Shown in pieces: positions 58,368-64,000 of a stretch of DNA of 64,000 bases; the first letter of the stretch is position 1; the number at the start of each line of letters is the position of its first letter. The notes under the pieces were generated by a model, which was not told the origin of the DNA, ran no database searches, and was given only the letters and a program-made list of their open reading frames with translations. The stretch covers positions 3,316,501-3,380,500 of the forward strand of contig NZ_CP040818.1 of the NCBI RefSeq assembly GCF_005887635.2, in the 5' to 3' direction. The translations under genes and the position numbers were made by a program. This DNA comes from Paroceanicella profunda (GTDB taxonomy: Bacteria; Pseudomonadota; Alphaproteobacteria; Rhodobacterales; Rhodobacteraceae).

Positions 58368-58395
58368 GGGGTTCCTCCGTTTTTCTGTATTCATT

Positions 58396-58405
58396 CTGTA
58401 TACAG
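58396..58405. promoter_or_regulatory. Candidate VanR operator upstream of vanA
   Basis: A perfect 10-bp palindrome CTGTATACAG lies 29-38 bases before the vanA ATG. A direct repeat of its left half (TTCTGTAT) occurs 11 bases away, at 58383-58390 and 58394-58401, suggesting a second binding face one helical turn apart. TGTATACA-type cores are usual for FCD-GntR regulators. I could not fix the promoter boxes. Confidence 0.65.
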
Positions 58406-58457
58406 GTTACGCAAACCCCGTCACCGGTCAAGCCCGTCGTGGTCGCAGGCCGGGCCC

Positions 58458-59291
58458 TCAGGCCCGGGCGGTCACGATCCACACCGCCGCCGGCAGCGCC
58501 ACCACGTCCTCCGCCACCAGGGGCGCGAAGCGCTCGGCGAGCGCGGCCTCCACCGCCGCGCGCTCGGCATCGGAACTCTCGCGCAGGCGGCGGGCCAGCG
58601 GGCCGATGCGGCGCAGGAAGCCGAGCGCCCGGGCCACCGGTGTGCCCTCGCCCAGCGACAGCCGCGCCGTGGTGTCCACCGGGCGCCACGCCACATCGCG
58701 CCAGCCCGCTCCTTCCAGCAGGGGGGTGAAATAGGCGGGCTCCGCCCAGCCGAAGGGGCCCGGCGCGCCGGGCGCGGAGGGGGCCGCGTCCTCGGCGCCC
58801 AGCACCGCGGTCGCGACCTGCACCGGCAGCCGCGCCCAGGCATTCTCCCTGCCGGCCCGCCAGCACACCACGGTGAGCCGCGCGCCGGGGGCCATCGCGC
58901 CGTGCAGCGCGCGCCAGGCGGCGGCGGGATCATCGAAGAACATCGCCCCGAAGCGGGAGAACAGCCCGTCGAAGGGGGCCTCGAAGCGGGCCGTCGCCGC
59001 ATCCGCCTCGATGAAGCGCAGGGCGAGGCCGGGTTCTTGCGTCGCCGCCGCGCGCGCCGCCGCGAGCAGGTCGGGCGAGATGTCCACCCCGGTCACCTCC
59101 GCCCCCGCCCGGGCCAGCGCGAGGCTGGAGCGCCCGGCGCCGCAGCCGAGGTCCAGCACCCGCTCCCCCGGCCGGGCCGCGAAGGCCGCCAGCGCCGCGG
59201 CCCCCGGCTCGGCCAGCATCCCCTCCAGCGCCGCGGCCTGCGCCGCCCATTCCCGGCCCACCCGGCCGCGCCAGTCCTCACCCGTCGACAT
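58458..59291 (-). CDS. SAM-dependent methyltransferase (class I)
   Basis: A 277-residue methyltransferase with motif I RVLDLGCGAGRSSLALA near residues 43-60, motif II GVDISPDLL and FDGLFSRFGAMFFDDP after it. The architecture is like ubiquinone/menaquinone-type C- or O-methyltransferases, but the substrate is unknown. GGGGAGGTG precedes the ATG at 59291 by about 5 bases. It lies between the vanA operator region and the divergent HAD phosphatase gene. A link to the O-demethylase is possible only by position. Confidence 0.88.
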   Translation of the reverse strand: MSTGEDWRGRVGREWAAQAAALEGMLAEPGAAALAAFAARPGERVLDLGCGAGRSSLALARAGAEVTGVDISPDLLAAARAAATQEPGLALRFIEADAATARFEAPFDGLFSRFGAMFFDDPAAAWRALHGAMAPGARLTVVCWRAGRENAWARLPVQVATAVLGAEDAAPSAPGAPGPFGWAEPAYFTPLLEGAGWRDVAWRPVDTTARLSLGEGTPVARALGFLRRIGPLARRLRESSDAERAAVEAALAERFAPLVAEDVVALPAAVWIVTARA

Positions 59292-59341
59292 GCGACACCT
59301 CCCCGATTTACCTTTGCCTGTACCGGGGCTAAGCCTTGCAC

Positions 59342-59998
59342 ATGACACACACGGAATTCCATCGCGTCGACGCCTGGGTCTTCGACCTGGACAACACGCT
59401 CTACCCGCCCGCCGCCCGGCTGTTCGACCAGATCGAGAAGCTGATGACGACCTATGTCATGCGCGAGATCGGCCTGAGCGCCGAGGAAGCCGACCACATG
59501 CGCGACACCTGGTGGCGCAACCACGGCACCACGCTGGCCGGGCTGATGGAGGACCACGGGATCGACCCGCTGCCCTACCTCGCCGAGGTGCATGACATCG
59601 ACCTTTCCGGCATCGCGCCGAACCCGGGCCTGGCCGCGGCGCTGTCCGCCCTGCCCGGCACGCGCATCGTCTACACCAACGGCTCGCGCCGGCACGCGGA
59701 ACGGGTGACCGCGGCGCTGGGGCTGGAGGGGCTGTTCCACGGGCTCTACGGCATCGAGGACGCGGAGTTCCGCCCCAAGCCCGAGCGCGTGGCCTTCGAG
59801 CGCGTGTTCGCCGCCGCCGGGATCGACCCCGCCCGGGGCGCGATGTTCGAGGATGACCCGCGCAACCTCGAGGCGCCGAAGGCGTTGGGCATGTGCACCG
59901 TGCTGGTGGGGGCGCCGCATGATGCGGGCTTCATCGATTTCCACACCGACGATCTCGCCGGTTTCCTCGCCGCCCTCCCCAGCGCGGCCGAGGCCTGA
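59342..59998 (+). CDS. HAD-family pyrimidine 5'-nucleotidase
   Basis: A 218-residue HAD hydrolase. Motif I is WVFDLDNTLYPP, motif II is RIVYTNGSRRH, the Lys of motif III is in FRPKPERVAF, and motif IV is AMFEDDPRNLEAPKALGM. The DLDNTLYP form is typical of the SDT1-like pyrimidine nucleotidase group. The ATG at 59342 is chosen; a TTG two codons upstream is possible. It is followed 13 bases later by the FAD monooxygenase gene, so the two are probably co-transcribed. Confidence 0.92.
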   Translation: MTHTEFHRVDAWVFDLDNTLYPPAARLFDQIEKLMTTYVMREIGLSAEEADHMRDTWWRNHGTTLAGLMEDHGIDPLPYLAEVHDIDLSGIAPNPGLAAALSALPGTRIVYTNGSRRHAERVTAALGLEGLFHGLYGIEDAEFRPKPERVAFERVFAAAGIDPARGAMFEDDPRNLEAPKALGMCTVLVGAPHDAGFIDFHTDDLAGFLAALPSAAEA

Positions 59999-60011
59999 GA
60001 AGGACCACAGC

Positions 60012-61217
60012 ATGGAGCGGATCGAGACGGACATCCTCGTGGTCGGCGGCGGCATCGCCGGGCTGACGGCCAGTTGCGCCTTCGCCTCCGCGGGGCTGAG
60101 CGCGCTTTGCGTGGACCCCGCGCCGCCGGTCACCGACAGTGCCGCCCCCGGGGCCGACCTGCGCTCCACCGCGTTCCTGCAGCCCGCCCGCGCCACGCTG
60201 GAGGCCGCCGGCCTCTGGCCCCGTCTCGCCCCGCATGCCGCCCCGCTGCGCACCATGCGCCTGGTCGACGCCGGCGGCCCGGCGCCGGTGGTGCGCACCC
60301 GGGCGGATTTCGACGCGGCGGAACTGGGCGACCAGCCCTTCGGCTGGAACTTCCCCAACTGGCTCCTGCGCCGGGAGATGGAGGCGCATCTCGCCGCGCT
60401 GCCTGATGCACGGCTGGAGCGCACCGGCTTCGCCCGCATCACCCCCCGGCTGGACCATGCGCTGGTGCGCCTCACCGATGGCCGCATGGTGCGCGCCCGG
60501 CTGGTGATCGGCGCCGACGGGCGCGACAGCGCGCTGCGCGAGGCGGTCGGCATCCCCGCGCACCGGCACAGCTACGGGCAGAAGGCGCTGGTCTTCGCCG
60601 TGTCGCACGACGCCCCGCATGACGATGTCTCCATCGAGGTTCACCGCACCGGCGGCCCCTTCACGCTGGTGCCGCTGCCGGGCGCGGAGGGCCGGCACCG
60701 CTCCGCCGTGGTGTGGATGGAGGAGGGCCCGGAGGCCACGCGCCTGCAGGCCCTGCCCCGGCCCGAGCTGGAGGCCGAGATCGACCGGCGGTCCTGCGGC
60801 GTGCTCGGCCGGCTCACACTGGAAAGCGGCACCGCCCTCTGGCCGATCATCGCCCAGCTCGCCCGCCGGATGGACGGCCCGCGCACCGCGCTGGTGGCCG
60901 AGGCCGCGCATGTCGTCCCGCCCATCGGCGCGCAGGGGTTGAACCTCAGCCTCAAGGACATCCAGTGCCTGCTCGATCTCGTCCGCGCCGCGCGGGAGGC
61001 CGGCCAGGATATCGGCTCCGCCGCCCTGCTGGCGCGCTACCACGCCGCCCGCTGGCCCGATTGTGCCGCCCGCCTTGCCGGGATCGACGCGCTGAACCGC
61101 GCCGCGCGGTTCACCACCCCCGGCCTGCGCGACTTGCGGCGCACCGGCCTCTCCCTGCTGCACGCAACCCCGCCGCTGCGCCGCCTCGCGATGCGCGCCG
61201 GGCTCGGCCTGCGCTGA
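60012..61217 (+). CDS. UbiH/UbiF-family FAD-dependent monooxygenase
   Basis: A 401-residue aromatic-ring hydroxylase of the ubiquinone-biosynthesis type. The FAD-binding start is DILVVGGGIAGLTASCAFASAG, the second conserved motif is VIGADGRDSALRE, and the third is ALVAEAAHVVPPIGAQGLNLSLKD (usual form GDAAH; here EAAH). The family adds hydroxyls to the ubiquinone ring. Which position this one modifies is not clear. GAGAAGGA precedes the ATG at 60012. A long hairpin follows the stop. Confidence 0.92.
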   Translation: MERIETDILVVGGGIAGLTASCAFASAGLSALCVDPAPPVTDSAAPGADLRSTAFLQPARATLEAAGLWPRLAPHAAPLRTMRLVDAGGPAPVVRTRADFDAAELGDQPFGWNFPNWLLRREMEAHLAALPDARLERTGFARITPRLDHALVRLTDGRMVRARLVIGADGRDSALREAVGIPAHRHSYGQKALVFAVSHDAPHDDVSIEVHRTGGPFTLVPLPGAEGRHRSAVVWMEEGPEATRLQALPRPELEAEIDRRSCGVLGRLTLESGTALWPIIAQLARRMDGPRTALVAEAAHVVPPIGAQGLNLSLKDIQCLLDLVRAAREAGQDIGSAALLARYHAARWPDCAARLAGIDALNRAARFTTPGLRDLRRTGLSLLHATPPLRRLAMRAGLGLR

Positions 61218-61254
61218 TCCGGCGCGCCGCCGCGGGGGCCGGGCGGCGCAGCCA

Positions 61255-61288
61255 CGGGCCGAAGGGGGCTCAATGCCCCCGAGGCCCG
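61255..61288 (+). terminator. Long two-part hairpin after the monooxygenase gene
   Basis: Outer arms CGGGCC/GGCCCG (61255-61260 and 61283-61288) and inner arms GGGGGC/GCCCCC (61264-61269 and 61275-61280) around a TCAAT loop, 37 bases after the stop. No T-run follows. Confidence 0.6.
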
Positions 61289-61800
61289 TCCCCCCGCCCG
61301 TCAGGGCCTCCCTGGTGCGACGCGCCCTCTGCCCCGCCTGCGACCGCGTCGGGACGATACACCCCGTCGGTGGCGGAACGGCGAACCTCCGGGCAAGGAC
61401 GACCTGCCTCCGCGGAGCAGGATGTTTGCGTCGCGGTTGCCCGTGACCTGTCCCGGCCCGGGTTGCGACTGCCCTGACCTGGCCGGGTGAGCCGGGAGGG
61501 GGATCTCGTCTTCCCGACGCGCGGTCCGTCCGTCGAAGCCTCCATTGGTTCGCGCGCGCCGCGCCCCCTCGCCACGCCCCCGTCACTCACCGGGCAATGC
61601 TCCGGGCCCTCCCGAGAGTCTGGCAGCGCCTTGTGGCGGGCCCGCCTCGCAAGCGGGTTCGTGTCGGAGCAGGCGCAGCCCTCGCGATATGCCTCACCTT
61701 CTGCGGCTCCGGTGCGCCAGGGCGCACGCGGTACTGCGCGAGGGGCTTGCTGCAGGAGGGGTGGGCCGGCCCCGGCGCTCAGGCCTGCAGCCGCGCAAGG
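61289..61800. other. GC-rich intergenic stretch without recognised content
   Basis: About 510 bases between the monooxygenase hairpin and the nrdJ terminator. Open frames exist on both strands but with unlikely protein composition. I see no repeat array, RNA gene or promoter I can support. Confidence 0.5.
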
Positions 61801-61828
61801 AAAAAGGGGAGCGGTCGGGCCGCTCCCC
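61801..61828 (-). terminator. Rho-independent terminator of nrdJ
   Basis: On the minus strand, perfect 9-bp arms (61820-61828 and 61806-61814) around a 5-base loop are followed by a run of five T (61805-61801). It lies about 107 bases after the nrdJ stop. Confidence 0.92.
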
Positions 61829-61934
61829 AGTCTGTCTTCGTCAGGTTCTGACCTTCTGCTGCTCGTTGGGTCGCCTGCCGCCTGTATTGCCGTCGTCTCC
61901 GGGGGCCCGCGCCGGGGCCTGCCGGGGTCATGTC

Positions 61935-64000
61935 TCAGCTACAGCCGCTCGTGGCGCCGCAGGTGTTGCACTTCATGCAGGTGCCGTTGCGCACCAGGGT
62001 GAAGTTGCCGCATTCGCCGCAGCTGTCGCCCTCGTAGCCCTGCATCCGGGCCTGGGCGCGGCGGTCGAGCACCGCCAGCCCCGCGTCGGCCACCACCTGG
62101 CCCACCGCCGCGGAGACACCCACCGTCTCCACCGCCCGGGCCTGGCCGAAGCCGCCCTGCAGCACCACCAGCTCCTGGGGCAGCCGCTTGCGCAGATAAC
62201 CGGTGGAGGAGACCTGCTTGATCATCTCGATGGCCGAGGTCTGCACCTCCTCGCTCACGGGGCGGATGTTGTCGCCCCGCGGCAGCGCCGGCTTGCCCTC
62301 GTCATGCCCGCCGCCCAGTTCGTCGAAGCTCGCGCCCGCCGGCTGGACATGCGCAAGGTCCGTGCGGTCCAGGTAGGACACCGCCAGCTCCCGGAAGATG
62401 TAGTCCAGGATCGAGGTCGCGTTCTTGATCGAGTCGTTGCCCTGCACCATGCCCGCCGGCTCGAAGCGGGTGAAGGTGAAGGCCTCCACGAACTCCTCCA
62501 GCGGCACGCCGTACTGCAGCCCCACGGACACCGCGATGGCGAAGTTGTTCATCATAGCCCGGAAGCCGGCGCCTTCCTTGTGCATGTCGATGAAGATCTC
62601 GCCGAGCGCGCCGTCCTTGTACTCGCCGGTGCGCAGGTAGACCTTGTGGCCGCCCACGATGGCCTTCTGGGTGTAGCCCTTGCGCCGCTCGGGCAGCTTC
62701 TCGCGGTGCGAGCGCACGATCTCCTTCACGATCACCTTCTCGATGATCTTCTCCGCCAGCACCGCGGCGCGCTGCTGGGCCGGGGCTGTGGCCAGCACCT
62801 CCTCCAGTTCCTCGTCGTCCTCGATGAGCTGGGCGGCCAGCGGCTGGCTCAGCTTTGAGCCGTCGCGGTAGAGCGCATTCGCCTTCACGCCCAGCGACCA
62901 GGAGAGCTCGTAGGCCGAGAGGCAATCCTCGATGCTCGCATCATTGGGCATGTTGATGGTCTTGGAGATGGCGCCGGAAATGAAGCTCTGCGCCGCCGCC
63001 ATCATGGTGATGTGGCTCTCCACCGAGAGGAAGCGCTTGCCGGTCTTGCCGCAGGGATTGGCGCAGTCGAACACCGGAAGATGCTCCTCGCGCAGCCCCG
63101 GCGCGCCCTCGAGGGTCATCGACCCGCACACATAGTCGTTCGCCGCGTCGATCTCGGCACGGGTGAACCCCATGGCCTTCAGCAGGTCCAGCGCCGGATT
63201 CGCGAGCTCCGCCGCGCTGCAGCCCAGCACGTCGCGGCAGAACTCCGCGCCCAGCGTCCACTGGTTGAACACGAAGCGGATGTCGAAGGCCGAGGCCAGC
63301 GCCCCTTCCACCGCGTCGATCTGCGCCGGGCCGAAGCCACGGGCGACCAGCGCGTCGAGGCCGATGCCGGGCGCCCCGTCGAGCGTGCCATGCCCCACGG
63401 CATGGTCGATGATCGCCTCGATCTGCCCGGCGTCATAGCCCAGCACCTCCAGTGCCGCGGGAACGGACTGGTTGATGATCTTGAAATAACCGCCGCCGGC
63501 GAGCTTCTTGAACTTCACCAGGGCGAAATCCGGCTCGATGCCGGTGGTGTCGCAATCCATCACCAGGCCGATGGTGCCGGTGGGGGCGATCACGGTGGTC
63601 TGGGCATTGCGGAAGCCATGCGCCTGGCCCAGCTCCAGCGCGCGGTCCCAGGCGGCGCGGGCGCGGGTGACCAGTTCCTGGTCGGGGCAGTTCACCTCGT
63701 CGAGCGGCACGGGCGGCGTGTTCAGCCCCTCGTAGCCCTCGGCCTCGCTCCAGGCGGCGCGGCGGTGGTTGCGGATCACCCGCAGCATGTTCGCGGCGTT
63801 CGGCGCGTGGCCGGCGAAGGCGCCCAGCTCCGAGGCCATCTCGGCCGAGGTGGCATAGGCGGTGCCGGTCATGATGGCGGTGAGGGCGGCGCAGAGCGCG
63901 CGGCCGCCGTCGCTGTCATAGCCCAGCCCCATGTTCATCAGCAGCCCGCCGATGTTGGCATAGCCGAGGCCCAGGGTGCGGAACCTGTAGCTCAGCTCCG
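61935..64000 (-). CDS. nrdJ: Adenosylcobalamin-dependent (class II) ribonucleotide reductase (5' end beyond window)
   Basis: NrdJ makes deoxyribonucleotides from ribonucleotides with a B12-generated radical and works with or without oxygen. About 688 C-terminal residues are present; the frame stays open to the window edge and reads [19 protein letters not shown] there, so the start lies outside. Visible features are the ten-stranded barrel core (for example [25 protein letters not shown]), the active-site region [11 protein letters not shown], and a C-terminal Cys-rich tail (CGECGNF ... [13 protein letters not shown]) that shuttles electrons and may bind zinc. Dependence on cobalamin ties this to the tetrapyrrole route begun by hemB. 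Two helical inserts around [16 protein letters not shown] are usual for this NrdJ subfamily. Confidence 0.96.
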   Translation of the reverse strand, partial: ELSYRFRTLGLGYANIGGLLMNMGLGYDSDGGRALCAALTAIMTGTAYATSAEMASELGAFAGHAPNAANMLRVIRNHRRAAWSEAEGYEGLNTPPVPLDEVNCPDQELVTRARAAWDRALELGQAHGFRNAQTTVIAPTGTIGLVMDCDTTGIEPDFALVKFKKLAGGGYFKIINQSVPAALEVLGYDAGQIEAIIDHAVGHGTLDGAPGIGLDALVARGFGPAQIDAVEGALASAFDIRFVFNQWTLGAEFCRDVLGCSAAELANPALDLLKAMGFTRAEIDAANDYVCGSMTLEGAPGLREEHLPVFDCANPCGKTGKRFLSVESHITMMAAAQSFISGAISKTINMPNDASIEDCLSAYELSWSLGVKANALYRDGSKLSQPLAAQLIEDDEELEEVLATAPAQQRAAVLAEKIIEKVIVKEIVRSHREKLPERRKGYTQKAIVGGHKVYLRTGEYKDGALGEIFIDMHKEGAGFRAMMNNFAIAVSVGLQYGVPLEEFVEAFTFTRFEPAGMVQGNDSIKNATSILDYIFRELAVSYLDRTDLAHVQPAGASFDELGGGHDEGKPALPRGDNIRPVSEEVQTSAIEMIKQVSSTGYLRKRLPQELVVLQGGFGQARAVETVGVSAAVGQVVADAGLAVLDRRAQARMQGYEGDSCGECGNFTLVRNGTCMKCNTCGATSGCS

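Overview
The window looks like chromosomal DNA from a high-GC alphaproteobacterium, most likely of the order Rhodobacterales (Rhodobacteraceae or a close relative). The basis is very high GC with strong third-position bias, a metal-site HemB with Asp in place of Cys, an IscR with a single Cys, an iscR-desulfurase-sufBCD-YIP1-YIP1-sufS operon, an RNase E with a large acidic insert in its S1 domain, and class II (B12) ribonucleotide reductase. I see no rRNA, tRNA, CRISPR array, insertion sequence, phage gene or replication origin. The content is mainly housekeeping plus some catabolism and transport.

Layout: 1-3.2 kb, mfd (3' end outside the window) and a small membrane protein; 3.3-9.5 kb, hemB, a SYLF lipid-binding protein, an orphan protein, a beta-hydroxyacid dehydrogenase and a penicillin-acylase-family hydrolase; 9.6-17.6 kb, a nine-gene iscR/suf iron-sulfur assembly operon on the minus strand, driven by a promoter whose -10 box overlaps a candidate IscR operator; 17.8-21.5 kb, an alpha/beta hydrolase, anmK and tyrS; 22-31.8 kb, a giant AsmA/DUF3971 envelope protein, a Bcp peroxiredoxin, a DUF455 protein, an M23 peptidase-bactofilin pair and an EamA transporter; 31.9-37 kb, prfB, a class A PBP and a cell-wall amidase; 37.2-40.8 kb, rne with a long leader; 41.4-46.9 kb, an aminotransferase, an M48 protease, a DsbA-like protein and accBC; 47-52.6 kb, a five-gene branched-chain-amino-acid-type ABC transporter; 52.5-61.2 kb, an MFS exporter, a ribokinase, a vanA-vanR-vanB demethylase operon, a methyltransferase, a HAD phosphatase and a UbiH-like monooxygenase; 61.9-64 kb, nrdJ (5' end outside the window).

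The most unusual feature is not a gene. Many intergenic gaps hold GC-rich tandem arrays that share no unit length: a perfect 8-bp x 38 array after rne, a 19-bp array starting on the tyrS stop codon, a 30-bp x 3 array after hemB, an imperfect 90-bp duplication, a degenerate ~125-bp array with changing palindromic cores, and a ~202-bp x 3 array inside the ABC transporter operon. An 18-bp x 12 array lies inside the AsmA-family gene. Rho-independent-type hairpins separate many of the transcription units. Nothing in the window is clearly a new defence or mobile system. The repeat arrays and the poorly understood membrane partners of the suf operon are the best leads.
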